Source: JBJXHC01 sp964538485 (GTDB lineage Bacteria; Bacteroidota; Ignavibacteria; UBA10030; UBA6906). Taken from it: a stretch of 64,000 bases of DNA. Of this stretch, positions 25,321-34,181 are shown in pieces. The notes beneath the pieces were generated by a model. The model searched no databases and was not told the origin of the DNA. It saw nothing but the letters and a program-made list of their open reading frames with translations. Made by a program: the position numbers and the translations under genes. The stretch's first letter is position 1; the number at the start of each line of letters is the position of its first letter. The DNA lies in the NCBI GenBank assembly GCA_964538485.1, contig CAZIHJ010000001.1, forward strand, positions 32,177 to 96,176. The letters are read 5' to 3'.

Positions 25321-26292
25321 TTGAAACGCATAGCAGTTCTCACATCGGGTGGTGATGCGCCGGGAATGAATGCTGCAATACGGGCAGTCACACGCTGTGC
25401 AATTGAACAAGGATGGGAAGTGTACGGTGTTCGCCACGGCTTCAGCGGGTTGGTGGCCGGACATTTCCAGGAGTTGACCGCACGTTCGGTTGGCGGGATT
25501 ATTCAGCAGGGAGGAACGATCCTCGGCAGTGCCCGTTGCCCTGATTTTCAAACCGAGGAAGGCCGGATGTCGGCGTTGCGTGAGTTGCGCCAGCGGGACA
25601 TCACCGGGTTGGTTGTCATTGGAGGCAATGGTTCTCAAACAGGCGCATGTGCGCTCGCGAAGATGGGGTTCCCCGTTGTCGGCGTTGCCTCAACCATTGA
25701 TAACGATCTTGCGGGAAGTGATATCTCCATTGGTGTCGACACGGCACTCAACATTGCCCTTGAAGCAATCGACCGGCTCAAGATTACCGCATCATCGCAC
25801 ATGCGGGCCTTTCTTGTTGAAGTTATGGGACGTAAGTGTGGCTATCTCGCACTGATGACAGCTATTGCCGGCGGTGCCGAGGTGGTGGTGGTGCCGGAAA
25901 TCGACACCACACCCGAGCAGGTGGCCCAAGGTATCCGGGCGGCATACGAGCGTGGCAAAGCGCATGCTCTCGTTGTTGTCGCTGAAGGAGCCACATACAA
26001 CGCGGAGGCGCTCGTAAGCTATTTCAAAGAACACAGTGCGCGCGTTGGTTTTGATCTGCGCTCCACGACTCTTGGTCATGTGCAGCGCGGTGGCGCCCCG
26101 ACGGCATTTGACCGGATACTCGCCACCCGGCTCGGTGCGGGAGCTGTTGCTGCGTTGGCGCATGGAGAAACAAGCGCTCTGGTCGGGATGGTGAAGGGAA
26201 GTATTGCAGTAACACCGTTCAGTGAAGTCGTTGAAATCCGGAAGTCCATTGATCCGGAACTGCTTCAACTGGCACGTGCACTTGACAAATAA
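25321..26292 (+). CDS. pfkA: 6-phosphofructokinase (PfkA family)
   Basis: The 323-residue protein has the PfkA signatures TSGGDAPGMNAAIRA, STIDNDLAGSDISIG (catalytic Asp in TIDND) and LGHVQRGGAPTAFDR, and should phosphorylate fructose 6-phosphate. The nucleotide motif is GGNGSQ where E. coli PfkA has GGDGS, so the Mg-ATP-binding Asp103 equivalent is Asn; the next residue is Gly, the ATP type, and not the Asp of many PPi enzymes. Translation starts at TTG 25321 with GAGAGGG upstream. Confidence 0.9.
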   Translation: MKRIAVLTSGGDAPGMNAAIRAVTRCAIEQGWEVYGVRHGFSGLVAGHFQELTARSVGGIIQQGGTILGSARCPDFQTEEGRMSALRELRQRDITGLVVIGGNGSQTGACALAKMGFPVVGVASTIDNDLAGSDISIGVDTALNIALEAIDRLKITASSHMRAFLVEVMGRKCGYLALMTAIAGGAEVVVVPEIDTTPEQVAQGIRAAYERGKAHALVVVAEGATYNAEALVSYFKEHSARVGFDLRSTTLGHVQRGGAPTAFDRILATRLGAGAVAALAHGETSALVGMVKGSIAVTPFSEVVEIRKSIDPELLQLARALDK

Positions 26293-26325
26293 ACGGTATA
26301 CCAATCAACTCAACATACGTGGTGA

Positions 26326-27318
26326 ATGATGGACCTCTCAACAACATATCTTGGACTGAAACTGAAGAACCCGATTGTTCCTTCAGCAAGCCCTCTTTCG
26401 TATTCACTCGACAGTATGAAACGATTGGAGGATGCTGGTGCCTCGGCTGTCGTTATGTATTCGTTGTTCGAAGAGCAGATCGCACACGAAGCGGCAGAGT
26501 TGGAGCACTATCTCAGCTACGGCAGTGAAAGCTATGCTGAGGCCCTCACATACTTTCCTGAGACAAAGGAATACAATATTGGACCCGATCAGTATGTCGA
26601 GTTGGTACGAAAGGCAAAGGAGGAACTGGACATTCCTGTAATCGGAAGCCTGAATGGTATTTCCACGGGAGGCTGGATCAACTACGCCCGAAAGATTGAA
26701 GAAGCAGGCGCTGATGCACTGGAACTCAACATCTATTACATACCCACCGATCCGGACATTACATCAACTGATGTTGAAGACCGGTACCTCGAGGTGTTGC
26801 ACGCGGTCAAACGAACGATCACCATTCCGGTGGCAATGAAACTCAGCCCGTTCTTCAGTTCAATGAGCAACATGGCGAGACGACTCGAGCTTGGTGGGGC
26901 CAGTGGACTGGTGATGTTCAACCGTTTTTATCAGCCCGATATCGACCTTGAATCGTTGGAGGTGAAACCCAACGTTGTATTGAGTACAACCAACGCGTTG
27001 CGTTTGCCGCTGCGGTGGATTGCGATTCTGCATGGAAGAACCAGGATGAGCCTTGCAGCCACAAGTGGCATTCACACCGCCGAAGATGTCATCAAGATGG
27101 TCATGGCCGGCGCGGACGTTACCATGATGTGTTCGGCCCTTCTGAAGAACGGCCCCGGGTACATCGCCCAAATTCTCACGGATATTGACCGTTGGATGCT
27201 CGATCACGAGTATATTTCCATTCAACAAATGAAGGGAAGTATGAGTCAGAAGGCCGTAGCAAACCCCGCGGCGTTTGAACGAGCGAACTATGTGAAGGCC
27301 CTGCATTCCTTCAAATGA
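26326..27318 (+). CDS. dihydroorotate dehydrogenase-like flavoprotein
   Basis: The 330-residue TIM-barrel protein has the PyrD-like start LSTTYLGLKLKNPIVPSASP and the FMN-phosphate region ATSGIHTAEDVIKMVMAGADV, with KLSPFF in the middle. The classical active-site Cys/Ser region of class 1 dehydrogenases is not evident, and members of this dihydroorotate-dehydrogenase-like group often lie beside PFOR genes, as here (two genes away). The role is probably a redox reaction other than pyrimidine synthesis, but this is an inference. Confidence 0.75.
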   Translation: MMDLSTTYLGLKLKNPIVPSASPLSYSLDSMKRLEDAGASAVVMYSLFEEQIAHEAAELEHYLSYGSESYAEALTYFPETKEYNIGPDQYVELVRKAKEELDIPVIGSLNGISTGGWINYARKIEEAGADALELNIYYIPTDPDITSTDVEDRYLEVLHAVKRTITIPVAMKLSPFFSSMSNMARRLELGGASGLVMFNRFYQPDIDLESLEVKPNVVLSTTNALRLPLRWIAILHGRTRMSLAATSGIHTAEDVIKMVMAGADVTMMCSALLKNGPGYIAQILTDIDRWMLDHEYISIQQMKGSMSQKAVANPAAFERANYVKALHSFK

Positions 27319-27354
27319 AAAAGAAATTGACAAAACACCTGAAAGGACAGAACA

Positions 27355-29661
27355 ATGGTACGTAAACAAGAAGCACTCGACTATCATTCGGTGGGACGCA
27401 AGGGAAAGATTGAAGTCGTCTCATCAAAACCGTGTCAGACACAAAGAGACCTCTCGCTTGCCTACACACCCGGCGTGGCAGAGCCGTGCAGGGAGATAGA
27501 AAAGAACCCCGATGATGCGTACCTCTATACGGCGAAGGGGAATCTCGTTGCGGTGATCTCCAACGGGACGGCGGTTCTCGGACTTGGCGACATTGGAGCG
27601 CTGGCCGGTAAACCGGTGATGGAAGGGAAGGGAGTGCTGTTCAAAAGATTTGCTGACATCGATGTGTTTGACATCGAAATGAATTCGCACAATCCGGACG
27701 ACATCATCAAAGCAGTGCAGATGCTCGAGCCGACGTTCGGGGGTATTAATCTCGAAGACATCAAAGCCCCCGATTGTTTCTATATCGAAGAAACGTTGAA
27801 GAAAACCATGAACATCCCGGTCTTCCACGATGACCAGCATGGTACGGCCATCATCAGCGGTGCTGCCTTGCTGAATGCAGTCGAAATTGTCGGAAAGCAA
27901 CTCAACCAGGTGAAGGTGGTGTTCAGCGGGGCTGGTGCTGCAGGGATTGCCTGCGCGAAGTTATACGAGAAACTCGGGGTGAAGCGCGAGAATATGTTGC
28001 TCGTTGACACCAAGGGGGTCGTGTTCAAAGGCCGGACTTCGGGGATGAATCCCTACAAGGAGTACTTTGCTGCCGAGACGAATGCCCGTTCACTGGCTGA
28101 TGCCATGAGAGGTGCTGACGTCTTCTGTGGTGTATCGGTGAAGGACATCGTTACCAAGGATATGATCAAGTCCATGGCCGATAATCCGATCGTGTTCGCA
28201 ATGGCGAACCCTGATCCGGAGATCACGTATGATGATGCCATCAGCGTCCGCAAAGACCTCATCATGGCGACGGGACGGTCTGACTACCCGAACCAGGTGA
28301 ATAACGTCCTTGGCTTCCCGTTCATCTTCCGTGGTGCACTCGACGTTCGTGCATCGACAATTAATGACGAAATGAAGATGGCGGCTTCGTATGCGCTGGC
28401 GAAACTCGCGAAAGAGGACGTGCCTGATTCCGTTATGCGCGCATACGGCGGAAAGAGGATTGAATTCGGGAGAGACTACATCATCCCGAAGCCCTTTGAC
28501 CCACGCGTTATGCTTTGGGAAACAGTGGCCGTGGCGAAGGCGGCAATGGACACAGGGGTAGCGCGCATGCCGATCACGGACTTTGAGGCGTACAAGGATT
28601 CGCTTGAGGCACGTCTCGGCAAGTCTCACGAAGTCATGCGCTTCTTCGTTCATAAGGCACAGAAATCGCCGAGAAGGATTGTGTTCCCGGAAGGCGAAGA
28701 AGAAAAGATTCTCCGCGCTGCACAGATCATTGTCGGGGAAGGCATCGGCCAGCCGATATTGCTTGGAGGCCGTACACTCATCACTCAACGGATCAAAGAC
28801 CTAGGGCTCGATCTGGAGGGTGTGGAGATCATCAATCCATCGAAGTCGCCAAAGTTCGACGAGTACGTCACTGCCTACTACGCGATGCGGCAACGGAAAG
28901 GCGTGACGCGATTCGATGCAGAACGGCAGATGGCGACACACAATATTTTCGGTATGATGATGGTGCAACGGGGTGATGCGGACGGCTTGATCTCCGGCCT
29001 CACACAGCACTATCCTGCCACAGTGCGTCCCGCGATACAGATTATCGGTACACGGGAGGGTGTGAGGAAGGTTGCCGGGTTGTATATGATGATCTTCAAG
29101 AACCGGACGATCTTCATTGCCGATGCGACGGTCAACATTGAACCAACGGCGGAGGATCTGGCAGAGATTGCTTTGTTAACTGCCGAGAAGGTGAAACAAT
29201 TCAATATCGTGCCGAAGATCGCCATGCTTTCCTTCGGGAGTTTTGGCGGAACGAATCATCCGCTGGCCGCGAAAGTGCAGAAGGCCCTGAGTATGGTAAA
29301 AGAACGGGCACCGCACCTTGCCATCGATGGTGAAATGCAGGCGGATGCGGCAGTGTCCCCCGAAATTCTTGCTGAACTCTACCCGTTCAGTCCACTGCAG
29401 GGAGGGGCGAATGTTCTCATTTGTCCGGACCTGACTTCGGCGAACATCGCGTACAAATTACTGAAGTGTCTCAGCGATGCAGTGGCTGTCGGACCGATCC
29501 TGATGGGGATAAAGAAACCGGTATATCTCCTTGTGCCGGGAAATGATGTGAACGATATCGTCAATATTACTGCGATGGCTGTTTGTGAATCGCAGCGATT
29601 GCGAGAGGAGAAGCTGGAGGCGAAGGAGCACACATTCGAGCTTCCTGTCCATGCGGAATAA
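27355..29661 (+). CDS. maeB: NADP-type malic enzyme fused to phosphotransacetylase-like domain (MaeB)
   Basis: The 768-residue protein has malic enzyme motifs LAYTPGVAEPC near residue 36, FHDDQHGTA, the dinucleotide motif FSGAGAAGIACAKLY near 196 and MANPDPEI. From about residue 440 a phosphotransacetylase-like domain follows (RIVFPEGEEEKILRAAQ, QADAAVSPEI). This architecture is MaeB, which interconverts malate with pyruvate and CO2 with allosteric control by acetyl-CoA through the PTA domain. GAAAGGA precedes the ATG. With PFOR nearby it links C2, C3 and C4 pools. Confidence 0.94.
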   Translation: MVRKQEALDYHSVGRKGKIEVVSSKPCQTQRDLSLAYTPGVAEPCREIEKNPDDAYLYTAKGNLVAVISNGTAVLGLGDIGALAGKPVMEGKGVLFKRFADIDVFDIEMNSHNPDDIIKAVQMLEPTFGGINLEDIKAPDCFYIEETLKKTMNIPVFHDDQHGTAIISGAALLNAVEIVGKQLNQVKVVFSGAGAAGIACAKLYEKLGVKRENMLLVDTKGVVFKGRTSGMNPYKEYFAAETNARSLADAMRGADVFCGVSVKDIVTKDMIKSMADNPIVFAMANPDPEITYDDAISVRKDLIMATGRSDYPNQVNNVLGFPFIFRGALDVRASTINDEMKMAASYALAKLAKEDVPDSVMRAYGGKRIEFGRDYIIPKPFDPRVMLWETVAVAKAAMDTGVARMPITDFEAYKDSLEARLGKSHEVMRFFVHKAQKSPRRIVFPEGEEEKILRAAQIIVGEGIGQPILLGGRTLITQRIKDLGLDLEGVEIINPSKSPKFDEYVTAYYAMRQRKGVTRFDAERQMATHNIFGMMMVQRGDADGLISGLTQHYPATVRPAIQIIGTREGVRKVAGLYMMIFKNRTIFIADATVNIEPTAEDLAEIALLTAEKVKQFNIVPKIAMLSFGSFGGTNHPLAAKVQKALSMVKERAPHLAIDGEMQADAAVSPEILAELYPFSPLQGGANVLICPDLTSANIAYKLLKCLSDAVAVGPILMGIKKPVYLLVPGNDVNDIVNITAMAVCESQRLREEKLEAKEHTFELPVHAE

Positions 29662-29690
29662 GTGTGCGACCATAATTGAAAGCACGTCCT

Positions 29691-30131
29691 ATGAGTATCA
29701 TTTTCAGTCGTAGATGTGAATATGGCTTGCAGGCGGTACTGTATCTTGCATTGAAGAACGGGGGAACGAAGACTTCCGTTAAGGAACTCGTCCAGCACAT
29801 TCAAGTGCCTTCGCCGTTCCTTGCAAAGATCCTTCAGGACCTTGCGCACAAGGGGATACTCATGTCCTCCAAAGGACCGCGCGGAGGGTTTGCGCTCGCC
29901 AAACCGGCCAACGAGATCACGATGCTGAGTATTGTGGAGGCAATTGACGGTACAGCGTTTACCAATGGGTGTGTGCTCGGGTTCATGGAGTGTACCACGG
30001 GAACACCATGCGCCATGCATGATGAATGGTCTGGAATTCGTGACCGGATTATTGGCGCGCTTGGCAATCAAGATCTCGGAGAGATGGCAAAGCGAATGCA
30101 CAAACCTGAGTACGAAGGAGCGTTGAGCTAG
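29691..30131 (+). CDS. Rrf2 family regulator with Fe-S cysteines
   Basis: The 146-residue winged-helix regulator starts IIFSRRCEYGLQAVLYLA, has the recognition region SPFLAKILQDLAHKGIL and SKGPRGGFALAKP, and bears three cysteines in GCVLGFMECTTGTPC followed by AMHDEW. This CX6CX5C pattern is that of [Fe-S] Rrf2 proteins such as NsrR and IscR, sensing NO or cluster status. The ATG at 29691 is used; the frame also opens earlier with no ribosome site. It lies 149 bases upstream of the NapH-like gene, the probable local target. Confidence 0.88.
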   Translation: MSIIFSRRCEYGLQAVLYLALKNGGTKTSVKELVQHIQVPSPFLAKILQDLAHKGILMSSKGPRGGFALAKPANEITMLSIVEAIDGTAFTNGCVLGFMECTTGTPCAMHDEWSGIRDRIIGALGNQDLGEMAKRMHKPEYEGALS

Positions 30132-30165
30132 GGGCCGTGTTCTTATATCGGTCTTTGTCCGAAAT

Positions 30166-30181
30166 TGGCACGGGAATTGGC
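30166..30181 (+). promoter_or_regulatory. candidate sigma-54 promoter of NapH-like gene
   Basis: TGGCAC, five bases, TTGGC fits the -24/-12 pattern with G for C in the -12 element. The predicted start lies about 90 bases before the ATG at 30281, so the transcript would include the hairpin at 30241-30289. Confidence 0.4.
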
Positions 30182-30240
30182 CTTTAAGGACATAAAGGGC
30201 GATGAGAATGACGAACGTGCTGAAGGGAAACCAGAAGGGC

Positions 30241-30289
30241 AATTCTCAGTCGGCCGGTTATCAGACTTGAAAGTCCGATTATGAGAATT
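30241..30289 (+). repeat. nested inverted repeat spanning the start codon of the NapH-like gene
   Basis: AATTCTCA at 30241-30248 is exactly complementary to TGAGAATT at 30282-30289; TCGG and CCGA extend the pairing inside, and GACTT-GA-AAGTC at 30264-30275 forms an inner palindrome. The outer arm includes most of the start codon ATG at 30281, so an RNA hairpin here would hinder initiation; alternatively the palindrome is a binding site for the adjacent Rrf2 regulator. Confidence 0.5.
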
Positions 30290-31498
30290 GAAAAACTGGA
30301 ACCCGGCGGAGATATCCCTCCGGACGAATTTGCGCCCGAAGTTTCGTTGCATAGAATAACCAAAGTGGAGAAGTCCCGGACAAGGAAGAAAATCCCACCC
30401 GGTTCCCGACGCCTCCTTCCGGATTTTTCCTCCGAACCTCACCGCGCAAAAAGATTTATATGGAGACTCAGGGAGGATCCGCAGTTCCTCAGATCAACAG
30501 TTCAGTTTACGTTTGCGCTCCTGTGTGTTTGGATTGGGATTGAGTTTTACCTGTTCATGCAGTGGGGGCTGTCAAGTGGAGATGCCCCGTTTTCCAGCCG
30601 CCCTCCCGGAGTCGAGGGGTTTCTTCCAATCAGTGCACTCATCAGTCTCAAGTATTGGATGCTGACGGGCATCATCAATAACATTCATCCCGCATCGCTG
30701 TTCATCCTGATTGCGATTGTCGCGGTTAGCATTGTGTTGAAGAAGTCGTTCTGCAGTTGGTTGTGCCCGGTGGGAACGATAAGCGAATCTCTCTGGATGC
30801 TTGGACAGCGGCTCTTTAAGCGCAATGTGAATGTTACGCGCTGGCTTGATTACCCCCTCCGATCCCTCAAATATATTCTTCTTTTCTTTTTTGTGTATGC
30901 AATCTGGCAAATGGATGTCTCATCGTTGGCGACGTTTATTTACAGTCCTTACAACAAAGTTGCGGACATCAAGATGTACTTGTTCTTTGCCGAGATCACC
31001 TCGTTTGCCCTGTGGGTGATTCTCGGGCTTGTTCTTCTCTCCGTAGTGATCAAGAATTTCTGGTGCCGTTTTCTCTGTCCCTACGGCGCCCTACTCGGGA
31101 TTGTCGGGTGGATGAGTCCGTTGAAGGTCACACGTAAGGAATCCTCTTGCATTGACTGCGAGCTTTGCACGAAAGCATGTCCTGCAAATATCAAGGTGCA
31201 TGCTGTTGCACGGGTGTGGAGCGATGAGTGCACAAGTTGTTTGCAGTGTGTCTCCGCGTGTCCCGTGAAGGATACACTCAATATGCAACTGAGCGCATCC
31301 CGCAGACCCGTCCCGCATTGGATGTTGGGAATTCTCGTTGCAGGAGTATTTGTGGCGATCACAGGGTTTGCGATGCTCACAGGTCATTGGCAAAACGCAA
31401 TCAAGCAGGAAGAGTATCAGCGTCGATTCCAGCAACTTGATTCACCAAAGTATCAACACTTTCAAGGCAAGGTGCCGGAGTATGGGTCAGAGGATTGA
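30281..31498 (+). CDS. membrane polyferredoxin, NapH/NosR-C-terminal-like
   Basis: The 405-residue protein has about five membrane helices. It carries the paired CxxxCP motifs of NapH/NosR/CcoG proteins (FCSWLCPVG near residue 165 and WCRFLCPYG near 262), followed by two [4Fe-4S] motifs (CIDCELCTKACP and CTSCLQCVSACP) and a final helix. Such proteins carry electrons between the quinone pool or cytoplasm and periplasmic reductases. The first 60 residues are hydrophilic and basic. The nos cluster of this window lacks NosG/NosH/NosR genes, so this could serve NosZ, but it lies more than 25 kb away. It overlaps the methyltransferase gene by 17 bases. Confidence 0.85.
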   Translation: MRIEKLEPGGDIPPDEFAPEVSLHRITKVEKSRTRKKIPPGSRRLLPDFSSEPHRAKRFIWRLREDPQFLRSTVQFTFALLCVWIGIEFYLFMQWGLSSGDAPFSSRPPGVEGFLPISALISLKYWMLTGIINNIHPASLFILIAIVAVSIVLKKSFCSWLCPVGTISESLWMLGQRLFKRNVNVTRWLDYPLRSLKYILLFFFVYAIWQMDVSSLATFIYSPYNKVADIKMYLFFAEITSFALWVILGLVLLSVVIKNFWCRFLCPYGALLGIVGWMSPLKVTRKESSCIDCELCTKACPANIKVHAVARVWSDECTSCLQCVSACPVKDTLNMQLSASRRPVPHWMLGILVAGVFVAITGFAMLTGHWQNAIKQEEYQRRFQQLDSPKYQHFQGKVPEYGSED

Positions 31499-32258
31499 AG
31501 CGTTTGGTGCCGGGGATTTTTATGATCGGCTTGCAACGGATTATGACCAGATGACCGATTTCGAAGGCCGGTTTGTCCGCGAACGATCCGCATTCAAGGC
31601 GCTTGTCGACAACCATTCCATTGCAACGGCCTTGGATGCCGGGTGTGGAACAGGATTTCATTCGGTTCTGCTTGCGCGGCTCGGTGTAGCAGTGACCGCT
31701 GTTGATCTCTCCGGGGCAATGGTGGAGAGACTTCGTCGACATGCTGCAGAAGAGAATCTCACAATCAAAGTTCTCCAATCATCTTTTCAGGAATTGCCGC
31801 GACGCATCAGCACGTCCTTTGACGCTGTGTTCTGCATGGGGAACACACTGGTGCATTTGCTGACCGGACATGAACTGCGGATGGCACTGAATGACTTCTG
31901 CGCGTTACTCAACCCCGGCGGACTTCTCGTCCTTCAGCTCTTGAACTTCGAACGGATTCTGGAACAGAGACCGCACATACTGAGCACAAGAACCACTGGC
32001 GCAACGATCTATACCCGTTCCTATGAGTATGAAGATCCGTTGGTCAGATTCAACATTGCGAGATCCAGGGAAGGGAGTGAACACGCGGACGAGATCATTA
32101 CAACGACTCTGCGTCCCATACTTTGGAAGGAACTGTTTGTGATGTTGGGAGATGCGGGGTTTGAGAACATAATGGGTTTTGGCTCCATGTCCATGACGGA
32201 GTACGTGCCAGCAACATCCCAGGACCTTGTGGTATTGGCTTTGAAAAACACTCTCTGA
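31482..32258 (+). CDS. class I SAM-dependent methyltransferase
   Basis: The 258-residue protein has SAM motif I (ALDAGCGTGFHSVLLA), motif II (VTAVDLSGAMVERL), the Asp-containing FDAVFCMGNTLVHL and LNPGGLLVLQLLN. The start YDRLATDYDQM is typical of small-molecule methyltransferases. The ATG at 31482 lies inside the end of the NapH-like gene. Its substrate is unknown. Its 3' end meets the convergent archaemetzincin gene with only 14 bases between. Confidence 0.85.
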   Translation: MGQRIEAFGAGDFYDRLATDYDQMTDFEGRFVRERSAFKALVDNHSIATALDAGCGTGFHSVLLARLGVAVTAVDLSGAMVERLRRHAAEENLTIKVLQSSFQELPRRISTSFDAVFCMGNTLVHLLTGHELRMALNDFCALLNPGGLLVLQLLNFERILEQRPHILSTRTTGATIYTRSYEYEDPLVRFNIARSREGSEHADEIITTTLRPILWKELFVMLGDAGFENIMGFGSMSMTEYVPATSQDLVVLALKNTL

Positions 32259-32272
32259 GCTATCCCGGTGGA

Positions 32273-32842
32273 TTACGAAAAGGGATTTCTATTGTGCTTT
32301 GCTTGTTCCAGGAGACTGGAGCAATAGGCACAAAAGCTATGACTTTTCATATCGAGTTCTTCCACATACGACGCTGCATGCATGACGCATGAATGCTGTG
32401 AGCAGTGCACGAGGCCCAGCGAGTGTCCGAGCTCATGAGTTGCTACTTTTTGCAAACGTTCCCGGACAAGGAGTGTATTTGACGGAAGTCCGTACAGCTC
32501 ATTGCGGAATCGGTGATATGATACAACGGCAACATTCCCGCCCAGCGGGGCCTCGCCGAACACATATGTGAGTATGGGTATATACAAGTCATACCCTGTC
32601 ACTCCGACGAGTTGCACCCCATTGTCTGCGTGCCGCGGTTTTGCGCTGTTGAGTTGAGCCAGGAAATGCAGAATAGCGGTAGAATTGTATTGCCCCCGCT
32701 GCACGTCGTAGAAACGATCAATGGCAAAGCGGTCCGGACAAATTCTTACCGGGACGCCGAACGTTTCGTGCAACGTCGAGTCCAAACCATCAAATACACC
32801 GGGGTCAACCTCTGCCAGCGGTTGTACCTCAATTGCCGTCAT
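32273..32842 (-). CDS. amzA: archaemetzincin-like zinc metalloprotease
   Basis: The 189-residue protein has the archaemetzincin zinc signature HELGHSLGLVHC, followed by the second structural cysteine set (CVMHAA, FCAYC), the family's combined active-site and CxxC zinc site. It has no signal peptide. It is encoded on the minus strand, and its start overlaps the end of the response regulator gene by 14 bases, making it the third gene of a sensor kinase-regulator-protease operon. A role in the signalling pathway is an inference from coupling only. Confidence 0.9.
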   Translation of the reverse strand: MTAIEVQPLAEVDPGVFDGLDSTLHETFGVPVRICPDRFAIDRFYDVQRGQYNSTAILHFLAQLNSAKPRHADNGVQLVGVTGYDLYIPILTYVFGEAPLGGNVAVVSYHRFRNELYGLPSNTLLVRERLQKVATHELGHSLGLVHCSQHSCVMHAASYVEELDMKSHSFCAYCSSLLEQAKHNRNPFS

Positions 32843-34181
32843 TGCGCTTTAAACCGTACTTCTGAATCTTGTGATAGAGCGTTACCCGGTCAATGTCAAG
32901 AATTGTGGCTGCGCGGCTTACATTCCATCCTGTTTCGGCGAGAACCTCTTTGATATACTTGTGCTCCACATCTTCAAGTGTCTTCCTGCCATTGATTCCG
33001 ACTACAGATGTTCTCAATGGAAGATGGTCCTTTTCAATTGTCGATCCGACACTCACCACAACAGCACGCTCGATTGCATTCTCCAACTCACGCACATTTC
33101 CCGGCCATTCATACCCCTTTAGTTCGAGCATGGCTTCACGCGAAAACCCCTCGATCCTCTTGTTCATGGCACGCGAATATTTATCAAGGAAATGATGGGC
33201 GAGTTTTGCAATATCTCCCTTCCGGCTACGGAGGGGAGGGATATGAATTGGAAAGACATTCACACGGTAAAAGAGATCTTCCCGGAACGTCCCGTCCTTA
33301 ACCGCTTGCTCAAGGTCTTTGTTCGTTGCACAAATCACCCTGAAATCCGACGTGAGCACATCGCTTCCACCGACTCGTGTGAACTGCTTTGTCTCAATGA
33401 CGCGGAGCAAGTCCATTTGCGTCTTTGGGTCAATGTTGCCGATTTCATCAAGGAACAATGTCCCTCCGTCGGCCATCTCGACTTTTCCCTTCCTCCGGTA
33501 CTGCGCACCTGTAAATGCCCCCTTTTCGTGGCCGAAGAGTTCACTCTCCAGCAATGTCTCAGTCATCGCGCCACAGTTTACCGTGACGAGAGAAAAGAAC
33601 TTTCGTTGACTGGCATTGTGAATGGCCCGTGCTACCAGCTCCTTGCCTGTGCCGCTCTCACCGCGAATCATGACCGTGGTGTCCGCGACGGCAACGGTCT
33701 TCACAAGTTTCAAAACGTTGAGAATTTCAGGCGATTCTCCCACAATCTCATCCCCGCTGGTGAGTTCGCTGACTGCATCTTTCAACCTCTGATTTTCCTT
33801 CAGCAGTTCCTGTTCCTTGAGGATCTTCTCCACCAGATGATCAAGGTAATCGGGGTCAATGGGTTTGGTGATGTAGTCGTACGCACCATCCTTGAGGGAT
33901 TTCACGGCGGTATCCACCGCAGCAAACGCCGTGATAATGATAACGGCGATATGTTTGTTGGTCTCCTTTACACGATGCAACAGCTCGATCCCATCCATAC
34001 CAGGCATCCGGATGTCGACAAACATGATATTCCAACGATTCAATTGCAGTTTTCTTAGTGCGGCTGCGGCATTCTCCGCCACGTCAACACGGTACCCCTC
34101 TTCGGCAAACCACTTTGATAGTGATTCCCTCACAATCAACTCATCGTCCACGACGAGAATCCCGATCTCATTGTTGTTCAT
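32829..34181 (-). CDS. NtrC-type sigma-54-dependent response regulator
   Basis: The 450-residue regulator has a receiver domain with the phospho-acceptor Asp56 (FVDIRMPGMDG). An AAA+ domain follows with Walker A GESGTGKE near residue 175, the sigma-54-contacting GAFTGA and Walker B LFLDEIGN, and then a Fis-type helix-turn-helix (NVSRAATILDIDRVTLYHKI). It should activate sigma-54 promoters once phosphorylated by the kinase encoded immediately upstream; the two genes overlap by 14 bases. GAAAGGA precedes the ATG. Four sigma-54-like promoters in this window are candidate targets. Confidence 0.95.
   Translation of the reverse strand: MNNNEIGILVVDDELIVRESLSKWFAEEGYRVDVAENAAAALRKLQLNRWNIMFVDIRMPGMDGIELLHRVKETNKHIAVIIITAFAAVDTAVKSLKDGAYDYITKPIDPDYLDHLVEKILKEQELLKENQRLKDAVSELTSGDEIVGESPEILNVLKLVKTVAVADTTVMIRGESGTGKELVARAIHNASQRKFFSLVTVNCGAMTETLLESELFGHEKGAFTGAQYRRKGKVEMADGGTLFLDEIGNIDPKTQMDLLRVIETKQFTRVGGSDVLTSDFRVICATNKDLEQAVKDGTFREDLFYRVNVFPIHIPPLRSRKGDIAKLAHHFLDKYSRAMNKRIEGFSREAMLELKGYEWPGNVRELENAIERAVVVSVGSTIEKDHLPLRTSVVGINGRKTLEDVEHKYIKEVLAETGWNVSRAATILDIDRVTLYHKIQKYGLKRNDGN

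Noticed and set aside
30281..31498. Reading the NapH-like protein as full NosR
   Set aside because: It lacks the periplasmic FMN-binding domain of NosR and is far from the nos genes; only the polyferredoxin part is similar.
33192..34058. Long plus-strand frame of 288 codons
   Set aside because: It is antisense to the NtrC-type regulator, whose protein motifs are complete; the antisense product shows no motif.
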